Shown here: positions 1 to 8,095 of the stretch, piece by piece | Position numbering within the stretch: the first letter of the stretch is position 1 | Layout of the letters: every line of letters begins with the position of its first letter | Assembly: GCA_019246375.1 (NCBI GenBank) | Contig: JAFAQO010000202.1 | Span: forward strand, 1-15,577 | Direction of reading: 5' to 3' | DNA length: 15,577 nucleotides | DNA from: Mycobacterium sp. | GTDB lineage: Bacteria; Actinomycetota; Actinomycetes; Mycobacteriales; Mycobacteriaceae | Position numbers and translations under genes: made by a program | The notes under the pieces: model-generated | The model's input: only the letters and a program-made list of their open reading frames with translations | The model's database searches: none | Told to the model about the DNA's origin: nothing

Positions 1-1205
1 AAATACGACGACCCCACATAGCCGTACGGGCCGAACACGCTGAACAGGTTCGGGAAGCCGGGGACACTGACACCCTCATAGGCCTGCAGGCGGTGCTCAT
101 CCCAGAACTGGGTCAGCGATGCGCCGCCGCTGCCGGTGACCGCGAACGTGGGCACGCTGTCGGTGTCCATCACCTTGAACCCGGTCGCCAGCACCAGCAC
201 GTCGATCTCGTGGCTAGCGCCGTCGGTAGTGGCCACCGCCGACGGCGTGATCTTGTCGATCGGCTCGGTCACCAGCCGCACGTTGTCGCGGTTGAACGTC
301 GACAGGTAGGTGTTATGAAAGCCGGGCCGTTTACAGCCGACGGCGTAGCGCGGCGTGAGCTGCTCGCGCAGCACCGGGTCGTTGACCTGCCGGCGCAGGT
401 AGGCCCGCCCGGCCGATTCCATCCACTTGGCCAGCGGAAACACCGTGAAGTACTGCGCCGGGATGGGGAAGGTCGCTTCCACGAAAGCCTGGCTCGCCAG
501 CCGCTGAACAGCCTTGCCCCCGGGCAGGCGCATCGCCCAGCGAGCCGGCGCCGGCAGCGGCACGTCGAATTTGGGAAAACACCAGATCGGGGTGCGCTGA
601 AACACGGTGAGCTGGTCGACGATCGGCGCGATCTGGGGAATCACCTGCACGGCCGAAGCGCCCGTACCGATGACCGCGACCCGCTTGCCGGCCAGGTCCT
701 GATCATGATCCCAGCGCGCAGTGTGCATGGTGACACCGCTGAAGGAGTCGACCCCGTCGATGTCGGGCAGCTTGGGCACCGTGAGCACCCCGCTGGCGTT
801 GATCAGGAACCGCGCGGTGATGTCGCCGCCGGGATCCGTTTGCACCCGCCACAGCGCCCGCTCGTCATCGAAGTCCGCCGCGAGGACCTTGGTGTTGAAC
901 CGGATTCTCGGGCGGATGTTGTACTTGTCGACGCAGTGCTCGGCATAGGCCTTCAGCTCTGTCCCCGGCGCGTAGGTCCGCGACCAGTCCGGCCGCTGTT
1001 CGAACGAGAACTGGTAGGAAAACGACGGGATGTCCACGGCGATACCGGGGTAGGTGTTCCAGTGCCAGGTGCCGCCGACTCCGTCGCCGGCCTCGATCAT
1101 CAGGTAGTTGCCAAGTCCCGCCCGGTCGAGCTTGATGGCAGTACCGATGCCCGAGAATCCCGCGCCGACGATGACGGTGTCGAAGTCCAGAAGCGCTTCA
1201 ATCAT
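1..1205 (-). CDS. Baeyer-Villiger-type flavin monooxygenase, 3' end cut by window
   Basis: FAD- and NADPH-dependent monooxygenase that probably inserts oxygen into ketones to give esters or lactones. The reverse strand from 1205 is open to the window edge, about 401 codons. It shows the FAD-binding GAGFSG at residues 14-19 and GGTW at 44-47. The Baeyer-Villiger fingerprint FxGxxxHxxxWD is complete (F155, G157, H161, W165, D166). The NADPH-site GTGASA lies at 180-185 and an ATGF motif near residue 340. The ATG at 1205 is chosen because GGAGGAG lies 8 nt upstream. M. tuberculosis Rv1393c, a similar enzyme of about 490 residues from memory, suggests roughly 90 residues are missing. It lies 74 nt downstream of lipH on the same strand and could be co-transcribed with lipI-lipH. 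The class is clear; the substrate is unknown. Confidence 0.9.
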   Translation of the reverse strand, partial: MIEALLDFDTVIVGAGFSGIGTAIKLDRAGLGNYLMIEAGDGVGGTWHWNTYPGIAVDIPSFSYQFSFEQRPDWSRTYAPGTELKAYAEHCVDKYNIRPRIRFNTKVLAADFDDERALWRVQTDPGGDITARFLINASGVLTVPKLPDIDGVDSFSGVTMHTARWDHDQDLAGKRVAVIGTGASAVQVIPQIAPIVDQLTVFQRTPIWCFPKFDVPLPAPARWAMRLPGGKAVQRLASQAFVEATFPIPAQYFTVFPLAKWMESAGRAYLRRQVNDPVLREQLTPRYAVGCKRPGFHNTYLSTFNRDNVRLVTEPIDKITPSAVATTDGASHEIDVLVLATGFKVMDTDSVPTFAVTGSGGASLTQFWDEHRLQAYEGVSVPGFPNLFSVFGPYGYVGSSY

Positions 1206-1252
1206 GGGCGCCACTCCTCCATCCCGGCTGCGCCGGCACCATCGTCGTCGGC

Positions 1253-1267
1253 GCGGGTCATACCCGC
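1253..1267. promoter_or_regulatory. Perfect inverted repeat GCGGGT-CAT-ACCCGC in lipH-monooxygenase gap
   Basis: Six-base arms flank a three-base centre, starting 48 nt before the monooxygenase start and ending 12 nt before the lipH stop codon. It could be an operator, or an RNA hairpin that trims the end of the lipI-lipH message. No run of T follows, so it is not a classical intrinsic terminator. Confidence 0.35.
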
Positions 1268-1279
1268 AACGGTAACCGG

Positions 1280-2254
1280 CTACCGATGCAGCGCGGCCTT
1301 CAGCGCCGCCAGCCCACGGTTGGTCGCCTCGGCGGCGGCCGGCACCACGAGCGCGAAGCTGGCGAACCCGTGCACCATCGTCGGCTCGTTGCGTAACTGG
1401 GCGGGCACCCCGGCGGCGTTGAGCAGTTCGGCGTAGCGGGCGCCGTCGTCACGCACCGGGTCGTGTTCGGCGGTGCCGATGTAGGCCGGTGGCAGACCGG
1501 AGAAGTCGGCGGCGTTCGCCGGAGCGAGCGTGGCCGGCAAAGTACCCGGATCGCTGATGTCGATGTCCGGCACATACCAGGTCAAAAATGCGTCGATGAC
1601 GTCGCGATCCAGGATCGGCGCATCGGCGTTCTCGGTGAACGACGGCAGCGACAGGTCGCCGGTGACCGATGGGTACCACAGCAGTTGGAAAACCAGCTTG
1701 GGGCCACCCTGATCGGCATGGTCGCGGGCCAGCTGGGCCACGACCGCCGCGAGGTTGCCGCCGGCGGAGTCACCGGCCACGGCGATTCGATCCGGGTCGC
1801 CGCCCAGTTCAGCGGCGTGCTCGCCGACCCATTGCACCGCGGCCAAGCAGTCGTCCACCCCGGCGGGGAAGGGGTGCTCGGGCGCCAGCCGGTAGTCGAC
1901 GGAGACGACGATCGCCTCGGCGCCGACGGCGTGCGCGCGGGCGACCGCGTCGTGGGTGTCCAGGTCGCCGATCGACCAGCCGCCGCCGTGATAGAACACG
2001 ACCACGGGCAAGGTCGTCTGCTCGGCGACCGGCGGCCAGTAGATGCGGACCGGTATTTCGGTGCACTCGCCGTGGCCGATCGTTCGTTCCTCGATGCGCA
2101 GGTCGGGCAACATCTCCACAGGCGCCTGCAGCGCGCGGATCCTCGCGCGGGCGACCTCGACGCCGTCGGCGGCGGTGAACGTCAGCGGGAACGCGTCGAG
2201 CAGGGTCTTGAGGGTCGGGTCGATGTGGGGTCGGGCGATGGTTGGCTCCGTCAT
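1280..2254 (-). CDS. lipH: LipH-like carboxylesterase, hormone-sensitive lipase family
   Basis: Alpha/beta-hydrolase of 324 residues, probably a cytoplasmic esterase for short acyl esters. The oxyanion-hole HGGGW lies at 89-93. The nucleophile is S163 in GDSAGG, with likely acid D265 (EHDPVRDD) and base H295 (MVHGF), so the triad is complete. [13 protein letters not shown] at 118-130 is typical of the family. Length matches M. tuberculosis LipH (about 319). It is a close paralogue of the upstream lipI and both have the same domain spacing (HGGG and Ser at identical positions), which points to a tandem duplication. The ATG overlaps the lipI stop as ATGA, so translational coupling is likely. 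There is also a promoter-like TACGGT six bases before the ATG, which would allow a separate leaderless transcript. The gene name rests on family and gene order. Confidence 0.93.
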   Translation of the reverse strand: MTEPTIARPHIDPTLKTLLDAFPLTFTAADGVEVARARIRALQAPVEMLPDLRIEERTIGHGECTEIPVRIYWPPVAEQTTLPVVVFYHGGGWSIGDLDTHDAVARAHAVGAEAIVVSVDYRLAPEHPFPAGVDDCLAAVQWVGEHAAELGGDPDRIAVAGDSAGGNLAAVVAQLARDHADQGGPKLVFQLLWYPSVTGDLSLPSFTENADAPILDRDVIDAFLTWYVPDIDISDPGTLPATLAPANAADFSGLPPAYIGTAEHDPVRDDGARYAELLNAAGVPAQLRNEPTMVHGFASFALVVPAAAEATNRGLAALKAALHR

Positions 2255-3249
2255 GGCCCTACCGTACGTACTCCGGCCCGCTCCCAGTCCGGCCGCCGGT
2301 GCAGGGCGGCTTTCAGCGCAGCCAGCCCGCGGTCCACGGCTTCGGTTGCCGCCGGTACCACGCCGGCGTAGCCGACATAGCCGTGCACCAGCGTCTCGGC
2401 GTTATGCACCTCGACAGGAACACCGGCGGCGGCGAGCAGTTCGCCGTAGCGCAGCCCGTCGTCCCGCAGCGGGTCGTGACCGGCGACCGCGATGTAGGCC
2501 GGCGGCAGCCCGCCCAGGTTGTCCGCCCGCCCGGGCGCCATTCCGGCCGGCGGGTCGGACAAGTCGATTTCGCCTGCGTACCAACGCGAAAAGGTGGCGA
2601 TGGCCGCGCGGTCGAGAATAGGCGCCGACGCGTTCTCGGTGAACGACGGCAGCGATGGATCCCACAAGGTGGACGGATACCACAGCAACTGGAACAGAAT
2701 GGGCGGTCCGTCATTGTCCCGCGCCCGCTGCGCCATCACCGCCGCGAGGGTGCCGCCGGCCGAGTCCCCGGCGACCGCCAGCCGGGTGGCGTCGGCCCTG
2801 AGCTCGGCGTCGTGCTCGACCACCCATTGCGTTGCGGCCCAGGCGTCGTCGACGGCAGCGGGGTAGGGGTGTTCGGGCGCCAGCCGATAGTCGACTGACA
2901 CGACCACCGTCTCGGCGCCGACGGCATGCTGGCGGCACGTGCCGTCGTGAGTGTCCAGATCGCCGACGACGAAGCCGCCGCCGTGGCAGTACAGCACAAC
3001 CGGCGGCTCGGTGCCGGGACTGGCAACACTTGGCGGCCAATAAATCCGGATGTTGATAGGACCGGCCGGACCATCGATGGTGCGGTTCTCGACCCGCAAG
3101 TCCCGGTGGACGGGGCGGCGGGGCAGATCACGCAGCCGCCGGCGCGCCGCTTCGACCCCATCGTCGGTGGACAACCGGAATGGGACGGCGTCCAGTACCT
3201 TCAGCAGGATGGCATCGATGGCCGGACCGGTGTTGTCCAAGCTGGGCAT
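2251..3249 (-). CDS. lipI: LipI-like carboxylesterase, hormone-sensitive lipase family
   Basis: Alpha/beta-hydrolase of 332 residues, paralogue of LipH. HGGGF lies at 89-93, S163 sits in GDSAGG, and D259 (GHDPLRDD) and H289 (LVHGY) complete the triad. The N-terminus MPSLDN agrees with M. tuberculosis LipI as I remember it, supporting the ATG at 3249. The protein runs 14 residues past the point where LipH ends, into the ATGA overlap with lipH; that tail is arginine-rich and may be non-conserved. There is no Shine-Dalgarno sequence before the ATG; instead TACGGT lies six bases upstream, fitting a leaderless message. Its start codon forms a CATG palindrome with the start of the divergent membrane-protein gene. 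First gene of the lipI-lipH(-monooxygenase) unit. Confidence 0.94.
   Translation of the reverse strand: MPSLDNTGPAIDAILLKVLDAVPFRLSTDDGVEAARRRLRDLPRRPVHRDLRVENRTIDGPAGPINIRIYWPPSVASPGTEPPVVLYCHGGGFVVGDLDTHDGTCRQHAVGAETVVVSVDYRLAPEHPYPAAVDDAWAATQWVVEHDAELRADATRLAVAGDSAGGTLAAVMAQRARDNDGPPILFQLLWYPSTLWDPSLPSFTENASAPILDRAAIATFSRWYAGEIDLSDPPAGMAPGRADNLGGLPPAYIAVAGHDPLRDDGLRYGELLAAAGVPVEVHNAETLVHGYVGYAGVVPAATEAVDRGLAALKAALHRRPDWERAGVRTVGP
2261..2266 (-). promoter_or_regulatory. Candidate leaderless -10 box of lipH (TACGGT)
   Basis: On the minus strand TACGGT is followed by six bases and then the lipH ATG. A start point about seven bases after the -10 box would fall on the A of the ATG. There is no clear -35 box, which is common in mycobacteria. 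The position lies inside the 3' end of lipI, so it would be an internal operon promoter. The bases just upstream (CGTACGGT) match those before lipI. Confidence 0.4.
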
Positions 3250-3991
3250 GCGGACACCGTACGCACCGCGTGTGGTGGTCGGTGCTTGGGTGGCTGCCGG
3301 CTGGGCCGGCGTCGGCTACGGCTTGTTTCTGACGGTGACCGCGTTGCGCGCGCCGCCGGGTTCGGCGCTGACCGGCCACTGGGTGGCTCAGCCTGCGCTG
3401 AAGGCGTCGATGGCGCTCCTGCTTGCCGTCGGCGCTGCTGCACATTCGATCGTGCGTGAGCGGCGTTGGCTGGTGTTGGCGCTGCTGTTGTCGGCCATCG
3501 GGGACTGGCTGCTGGCGATCCCGTCGTGGGCGCCGTCATTCGTGCTCGGGCTTGCCGCCTTTCTGCTGGCGCACGTGTGTTTTCTGGGCGCCCTGGTTCC
3601 GCTCGCGGGGTGGTCCGCACGGTCGCTGCCGCGCCGGGTCACCGTCGTCGCGACGTGGCTGGCGTGTCTGGCGTTGCTGGTGTGGTTCTGGCCGCACCTG
3701 GGCCGCGACGGCCTGACGATCCCGGTCACGGCGTACATGGTCGTGCTGAGTGCGATGGTGTGCGCGGCGCTGCTGGCGCGACTGCCAACGAGGTGGACAG
3801 CTGTGGGAGCGGTGTGTTTCGCGATGTCGGACGCGATGCTCGGCATCGGTCGCTTCGTCCTCGGCAACGAGCTGTTGGCAGTGCCGGTTTGGTGGACGTA
3901 CGCGGCGGCCCAGATACTCATCACGGCCGGCTTCTTCTTCGGCCGAGACGAGCCAGGGGCGTCGGTGGCGTCTGCTAAACCGCCAGAGTGA
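3248..3991 (+). CDS. YhhN/TMEM86-family (lysoplasmalogenase-like) membrane protein
   Basis: Polytopic membrane protein of 247 residues with about eight hydrophobic segments (roughly 8-31, 50-67, 73-91, 97-120, 131-148, 156-177, 183-203 and 212-232). Family marks are a GDWLL core at 85-89, GLAAFLLAH at 101-109 and MSD at 193-195, which match the YhhN/TMEM86 pattern. Characterised members hydrolyse the vinyl-ether bond of lysoplasmalogens; activity of mycobacterial members is not known to me. It corresponds to Rv1401 by position. The frame is open further upstream, but that part only mirrors lipI. The ATG at 3248 is preferred although no ribosome site is seen; GTG codons a few residues on are alternatives. 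Its stop overlaps the priA GTG (GTGA), indicating one operon. Confidence 0.82.
   Translation: MRTPYAPRVVVGAWVAAGWAGVGYGLFLTVTALRAPPGSALTGHWVAQPALKASMALLLAVGAAAHSIVRERRWLVLALLLSAIGDWLLAIPSWAPSFVLGLAAFLLAHVCFLGALVPLAGWSARSLPRRVTVVATWLACLALLVWFWPHLGRDGLTIPVTAYMVVLSAMVCAALLARLPTRWTAVGAVCFAMSDAMLGIGRFVLGNELLAVPVWWTYAAAQILITAGFFFGRDEPGASVASAKPPE
3256..3261 (-). promoter_or_regulatory. Candidate leaderless -10 box of lipI (TACGGT)
   Basis: On the minus strand TACGGT, six bases, then the lipI ATG. The preceding bases give CGTACGGT, shared with lipH. The box lies within codons 3 to 5 of the divergent gene read on the plus strand, so any lipI promoter must be embedded in that coding sequence. No -35 match was seen. 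Confidence 0.45.
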
Positions 3992-5991
3992 ACGTATCCA
4001 CCCGCCGGCCCGCCGGGTTGGAACCGGTTGCGCGGGTGCTGCCGATGCTGTCGGTGCCACATCTGGACCGGGACTTCGACTATCTGGTCGCCGCGGATCA
4101 GTCCGACGACGCTCAACCTGGCGTGCGGGTACGGGTGCGCTTCCACGGGCGGCTGGTCGACGGGTTCATTCTGGAGCGGCGCACCGACACCGACCACACC
4201 GGCAAGCTCGGCTGGCTGGACCGGGTCGTCTCGGCCGAGCCGGTGCTCACCGCCGAGGTGAGGCGCCTGGTCGACGCGGTGGCGGCGCGATATGCCGGGA
4301 CCCGGGCCGACGTCCTGAGGCTGGCGGTGCCGGCTCGCCATGCCCGGGTGGAACGCGAAACCGCTGCCACACCGCCACATCCGGTCGTCGCGCCCGTTGA
4401 CCCGGCGGGCTGGGAGGCCTACGGCCGCGGCCGGCAGTTCCTGACCGCCCTGGGTGAGTTGCGCGCCGCCCGCGCGGTGTGGCAGGCGCTGCCCGGTGAG
4501 CCCTGGGTGGACCGGTTCGCCGAAGCCGCCGCACAGACGGTACGGGCACGACGCGCAGTACTGGCAGTCGTGCCGGACCAGGCGGACGTGGACGCCCTGT
4601 CGCAGGCGGCGACGGCACATATCGACGAGGCGAGTGTGGTGGCACTGTCGGCAGGTCTCGGGCCGGCCGCGCGCTACCGGCGCTGGCTGGCGGTGCTGCG
4701 AGGCAGGGCTCGACTGGTCGTCGGGACGCGCAGCGCGGTGTTCGCGCCGATAAGCGACTTGGGCCTGGTGATGGTGTGGGATGACGGCGACGACACCCTG
4801 GCCGAGCCGCGTGCCCCCTATCCACATGCCCGGGAAGTGGCGATGCTGCGTGCGCACCAAGCGCGCTGCGCCGCGCTGATCGGCGGCTATGCCCGGACCG
4901 CGGAAGCCCACGCACTGGTGCGCAGCGGATGGGCGCACGATGTGGTCGCGACCCGGCCGGTGGTGCGCGCCCGCACCCCGCGAGTGGTCGCCCTCGACGA
5001 CCGCGGATACGCCGAAGAACGCGACCCGGCGGCGCGCACTGCCCGGCTGCCCTCCGTCGCGCTGCGGGCCGCCCGCTCCGCGCTGGCGGAAGGCGCGCCG
5101 GTGCTGGTGCAGGTGCCGCGGCGGGGCTACCTGCCGTCGTTGGCGTGCGGGCGATGCCGCCTGATCGCCCGATGCCGGCAGTGCACCGGGCCGCTGTCGT
5201 TGCCGGACCGGGGCACGCCCGGCGTGGTGTGCCGGTGGTGCGGTCGGGTGGAGCCGGGGCTGCGATGCGCGCGCTGCGGATCGGATGCGGTGCGCGCCGT
5301 GGTTGTCGGAGCCCGTCGGACGGCCGAGGAACTCGGCCGGGCATTCCCCGCGACTCCCGTGCTCACCTCCGCGGGCGACGCCGTCGTCTCCGACGTCGCC
5401 GGCCGTCCCGCCCTGGTAATCGCCACCCCCGGGGCGGAACCCCGCGCCTCCGGCGGGTACGGGGCTGCCCTGCTGCTCGACAGCTGGGCGCTGCTCGGCC
5501 GGCAGGATTTGCGCGCGGCCGAGGACACCATGCGGCGCTGGATGGCCGCAGCGGCGCTGGTGCGGAACCGCGGCGACGGCGGGGTGGTAATGGTTGTCGC
5601 CGAATCATCCATTCCCACAGTGCAATCGCTGATCCGGTGGGATCCCGTCGGGCATGCGGACGGCGAGCTGACAGCCCGCGCCGAAGTCGGCCTGCCGCCC
5701 AGTGTGCACATCGCCGCCGTCGACGGCACCGCCGACGCGGTCGCGGCGCTGCTTGACGAGGTCGAGTTGCCAGACGGCGCGGACCTACTCGGCCCGGTGG
5801 AGTTGCCGCCGAGCGCGCGTCGGCCGCCGGGCATTCCCGCCGACCTGCCGGTGACCCGTATGCTGGTCCGCGTGCCCCGCGAGCAGGGCCTGAGGCTGGC
5901 GGCGGCGCTGCGGCGCGGCGTCGCGGTGCTCAGCGCCCGGCAAACCCAGGGGCCGGTCCGGATCCAAATCGATCCGCTGCACATCGGGTGA
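3988..5991 (+). CDS. priA: PriA, primosomal protein N' (actinobacterial form)
   Basis: Replication-restart primosome protein of 667 residues starting at a GTG that overlaps the upstream stop. The N-terminal DNA-binding part has the family pattern DRDFDYLV (27-34) and [14 protein letters not shown] (47-61). [11 protein letters not shown] (244-254) and [13 protein letters not shown] (277-289) align with conserved PriA blocks. Four CxxC pairs (C387/390, C396/399, C415/418, C427/430) form the two-zinc module, and PRRGYLPSL precedes them. A Walker A GxGKT is absent and the DEEH box is replaced by WDDGDD (264-269). Loss of detectable helicase motifs is the known state of mycobacterial PriA, so it probably acts as a scaffold rather than a helicase. 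Fused through stop/start overlap to the YhhN-type gene. Confidence 0.95.
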   Translation: MNVSTRRPAGLEPVARVLPMLSVPHLDRDFDYLVAADQSDDAQPGVRVRVRFHGRLVDGFILERRTDTDHTGKLGWLDRVVSAEPVLTAEVRRLVDAVAARYAGTRADVLRLAVPARHARVERETAATPPHPVVAPVDPAGWEAYGRGRQFLTALGELRAARAVWQALPGEPWVDRFAEAAAQTVRARRAVLAVVPDQADVDALSQAATAHIDEASVVALSAGLGPAARYRRWLAVLRGRARLVVGTRSAVFAPISDLGLVMVWDDGDDTLAEPRAPYPHAREVAMLRAHQARCAALIGGYARTAEAHALVRSGWAHDVVATRPVVRARTPRVVALDDRGYAEERDPAARTARLPSVALRAARSALAEGAPVLVQVPRRGYLPSLACGRCRLIARCRQCTGPLSLPDRGTPGVVCRWCGRVEPGLRCARCGSDAVRAVVVGARRTAEELGRAFPATPVLTSAGDAVVSDVAGRPALVIATPGAEPRASGGYGAALLLDSWALLGRQDLRAAEDTMRRWMAAAALVRNRGDGGVVMVVAESSIPTVQSLIRWDPVGHADGELTARAEVGLPPSVHIAAVDGTADAVAALLDEVELPDGADLLGPVELPPSARRPPGIPADLPVTRMLVRVPREQGLRLAAALRRGVAVLSARQTQGPVRIQIDPLHIG

Positions 5992-6088
5992 GCAACGAGC
6001 TCCGCACACGCATCGCTGGTTCGCAGCGGCAGCCGACGACGTTGGCGCTGATGCACGGCGCCGCTTTCACCGGCGACAGACACCTCCG

Positions 6089-6094
6089 TACGGT
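6089..6094 (+). promoter_or_regulatory. Possible upstream -10 box (TACGGT) in the priA-phoU gap
   Basis: TACGGT preceded by CG, the same octamer CGTACGGT seen before lipI and lipH. If active, transcription would start near 6101 and give a leader of about 154 nt before the phoU-type gene. Only the heptamer match supports this. Confidence 0.2.
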
Positions 6095-6242
6095 GCGAGT
6101 TCGATTGCCCGACGCCGTTCGTCAGTCGGTACGAAGCAGGTTCCCGATGATTGATGAAGCCGACCGCGACCGCTGAGAGGCCTCGGTTGTCGGGGCGCAG
6201 CACGCGGTTGGGTATTTCTGCTGATCCGGTCCGTCGTCTCAG

Positions 6243-6248
6243 TACGGT
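6243..6248 (+). promoter_or_regulatory. Candidate leaderless -10 box of phoU-type gene (TACGGT)
   Basis: TACGGT followed by AGTTAT and the GTG at 6255, so a start point seven bases after the box would be the G of the start codon. No Shine-Dalgarno sequence precedes the GTG. Same heptamer GTACGGT and same spacing as before lipI and lipH. Confidence 0.45.
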
Positions 6249-6254
6249 AGTTAT

Positions 6255-6905
6255 GTGCGCACGGCGTTTCACGACCAACTCAATGCGCTGACTCAGAGCA
6301 TCGCCGACATGTGCGATCTGGCGGGGACGGCGATGGAGCGGGCGACCCGGGCCCTGCTCGACGCGGACATCATCGCGGCTGAAGCCGTGATCACCAACCA
6401 CGAGGATCTCGTGGTTCGTGAAGTACAGGCTGAAGCGGATGCGTTCGCGTTGCTTGCCCTGCAAGCGCCGGTTGCCGGTGATCTCCGAGGGGTTGTCAGC
6501 AGTCTGCAAAACGTCGTCGAAGTCGAGCGCATGGGCGCTCTTGCGCTGCTTGTGGCGAAAATCGCCCGGCGCCGACACCCGGCACGTGCTATCCCCGAGA
6601 ATTTGAACGGCTACTTCGCGGAGATGGCCCGCATTGCCGTGGACATTGGCCGAGATGTCAAAGATGTTGTGCTGTACGGAGATCCCGACAAGGCAGCCAA
6701 GTTGGCCGAAGACGACGACGCTATGGATGCCCTCCACCGCGATCTCTTCAGCGTGCTGTTCAATCACCGATGGCCCTTCCCGGTCGCGACAGCCGTCGAC
6801 GTCACGTTGTTGGGCCGGTACTACGAACGGTTTGCCGATCATGCCGTGGAGATCGGACGACGGGTCATATTTCAAATCACCGGCACCAACGTCGACGCGA
6901 ACTAG
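6255..6905 (+). CDS. phoU: PhoU/PhoY-family phosphate regulator
   Basis: All-helical protein of 216 residues made of two PhoU repeats (about 12-105 and 118-210). First-repeat signature [18 protein letters not shown] at 88-105; second-repeat signature [20 protein letters not shown] at 187-206, with the acidic metal-binding E191/D195/E199 pattern. [17 protein letters not shown] (153-169) is characteristic of mycobacterial PhoY1/PhoY2. These proteins pass the phosphate state of the Pst transporter to the SenX3 sensor kinase. It starts with GTG, without a ribosome site, behind a TACGGT box. No pst genes are near, as for other standalone mycobacterial phoY genes. As I remember, M. tuberculosis has no phoU gene at this locus, so this may be an additional paralogue. 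Confidence 0.93.
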   Translation: MRTAFHDQLNALTQSIADMCDLAGTAMERATRALLDADIIAAEAVITNHEDLVVREVQAEADAFALLALQAPVAGDLRGVVSSLQNVVEVERMGALALLVAKIARRRHPARAIPENLNGYFAEMARIAVDIGRDVKDVVLYGDPDKAAKLAEDDDAMDALHRDLFSVLFNHRWPFPVATAVDVTLLGRYYERFADHAVEIGRRVIFQITGTNVDAN

Positions 6906-7180
6906 CGCCACGCTGTAAGTAGTGGTGTCTGTGTTGCCTGGGAGTGAGTGTGGTGGATCGAATTCATGCCCAGGCGGCCCTCTTCGCTGTTTGGACCGAG
7001 AAGCTGGTTGTACATCGCTCGGGATTCGGCATAGGCCAACGCCGCTTGTCAGATCGCGACCCCGACCACACCAACGCGTCGCATTGAGAAAGCGAAATAC
7101 GTTGTGCCAGGAGCTACAACGCGCTGACCATGACCTCATACAGAGACGAGGTCTTGGTTGGCGGCGCCAGGTGCACTAAC
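6906..7180. other. Intergenic region with possible decayed reading frame
   Basis: This 275-nt gap between convergent genes is less GC-biased than its surroundings. On the minus strand one frame is open from a stop near 7053 to the TAG at 6903-6905 and reads ALAYAESRAMYNQLLGPNSE and onward, which looks protein-like but has no start codon and no identified family. An inverted repeat GACCTC-N10-GAGGTC at 7132-7153 lies 28 nt beyond the methyltransferase stop and could be a weak terminator for it. No intact gene is seen. Confidence 0.35.
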
Positions 7181-8005
7181 TCATCGCCTACGTGCGGTGA
7201 CGAGCAGGTACTCCCACTCCATGACACCGTCGGTCAGATGCTGCCCGGCAAGCTCGACCAGTTCAGCGTCGAGTGCAGCGGCCAGCACGGCATTCTCGCC
7301 GATGTTGCGGTAGGCGTTGATCGTCGGCCCGTAATTGTTTTTGAAGTATCTATGGCACGCTTCGGCACTGCTGAACCGGTCTACCCGCAACGTGCGTCGC
7401 TCCGCGCGGATATCGCTCACTCGATTCGCCAGCAGCCCACGGAAATAGTCCTCACGCCCCCACAACTCCGGCGACGCCATACCCGGAAACATGGTTGGCC
7501 GGTACGGCCTGATAGCCGCAAGCATCCGGCCGAAGAACCCGTTCGGTGTCCAGCTGATCACAGCGATCGTCCCGCCCGGACGACAGACCCGGACCAGCTC
7601 GTCGGCCGCGCTCTGGTGATTTGGTGCGAACATCACGCCGATCGCCGAGATGACGGCGTCGAACTCGCCATCGGCGAACGGCAGGGCTTCGGCGTCGGCT
7701 TCTTGCCAGTCGAGCAGTACTCCTTGTTCCGCGGCGCGCTTTTGAGCACGTCGCAGCAGCTCTGGCGTGAGGTCGCTGGCGACGACGGCGGCACCCGCCT
7801 TGGCGGCCGGGATCGAAATGTTGCCTGAGCCGGCGGCGACATCCAGCACACGGTTACCCGCACCGATGCCACTGGCATGAACCAGGACTGGGCCGAGCGG
7901 AGCCATCACCTCCTCAGCCATCAGCGCGTAGTCGCCGAGCGCCCACACCGCCCGATGAGTGGTCGCTGTGGCGCGAGCCCCGCCTGTCGATACGTCAATG
8001 CTCAT
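7181..8005 (-). CDS. Class I SAM-dependent methyltransferase (Rv1403c/Rv1405c-like)
   Basis: Methyltransferase of 274 residues with the UbiE/Methyltransf_11-type Rossmann fold. Motif I VLDVAAGSGN is at 53-62, the acidic ribose-binding D78 in VASDLT, a motif-II-like EADAEALPFADGEFDAV at 102-118 and post-motif VCRPGGTIAVISW at 140-152. The start at 8005 is supported by AGGAGG five bases upstream. Its substrate is unknown. By position and divergence from the MarR gene it matches Rv1403c; M. tuberculosis has a second copy, Rv1405c, on the other side of the regulator, described as acid-induced and virulence-associated under Rv1404 control. Here only one copy is present. It is probably repressed by the neighbouring MarR protein through the palindrome at 8118-8132. 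Confidence 0.92.
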   Translation of the reverse strand: MSIDVSTGGARATATTHRAVWALGDYALMAEEVMAPLGPVLVHASGIGAGNRVLDVAAGSGNISIPAAKAGAAVVASDLTPELLRRAQKRAAEQGVLLDWQEADAEALPFADGEFDAVISAIGVMFAPNHQSAADELVRVCRPGGTIAVISWTPNGFFGRMLAAIRPYRPTMFPGMASPELWGREDYFRGLLANRVSDIRAERRTLRVDRFSSAEACHRYFKNNYGPTINAYRNIGENAVLAAALDAELVELAGQHLTDGVMEWEYLLVTARRR

Positions 8006-8095
8006 CGAAGCCTCCTGGGGAATAGCGGAAAGGTCTCAAAGTGCGACATCGTTGTCGAGCGGCATCCCCGGCCTTGCGCCGAGTCATGCTGCCTG

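Larger units (their letters stand above)
5992..6254. other. Intergenic region between priA and phoU-type gene
   Basis: This 263-nt gap shows no convincing gene; small open frames have no ribosome site or coding character. It holds two copies of GTACGGT: one at 6088-6094 with no start codon at the leaderless distance, and one at 6242-6248 directly before the phoU-type GTG. GAGGCCTC at 6177-6184 is an eight-base palindrome of unknown meaning. A GTTCGATT stretch near 6099 resembles a tRNA T-loop, but no cloverleaf can be drawn. Confidence 0.5.

Noticed and set aside
93..1436. Long plus-strand open frame of 447 codons opposite the monooxygenase
   Set aside because: It is the GC-rich antisense of a gene with full family motifs and has no recognisable domain.
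3050..3247. N-terminal extension of the YhhN-type protein
   Set aside because: The extra 66 codons only mirror lipI and are basic and non-hydrophobic; the family begins with a membrane helix as given by the ATG at 3248.
6088..6125. tRNA-like T-loop (GTTCGATT) in the priA-phoU gap
   Set aside because: No acceptor, D or anticodon arms can be drawn around it.
5988..6176. Small frame overlapping the priA stop
   Set aside because: No ribosome site, arginine-rich random composition, no family resemblance.
5127..7139. Minus-strand open frame of 670 codons opposite priA and the phoU-type gene
   Set aside because: Both sense genes are certain; the antisense product is low-complexity, rich in Arg, Ser and Pro, with no motif. 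The same holds for the 516-codon frame at 3388-4938.
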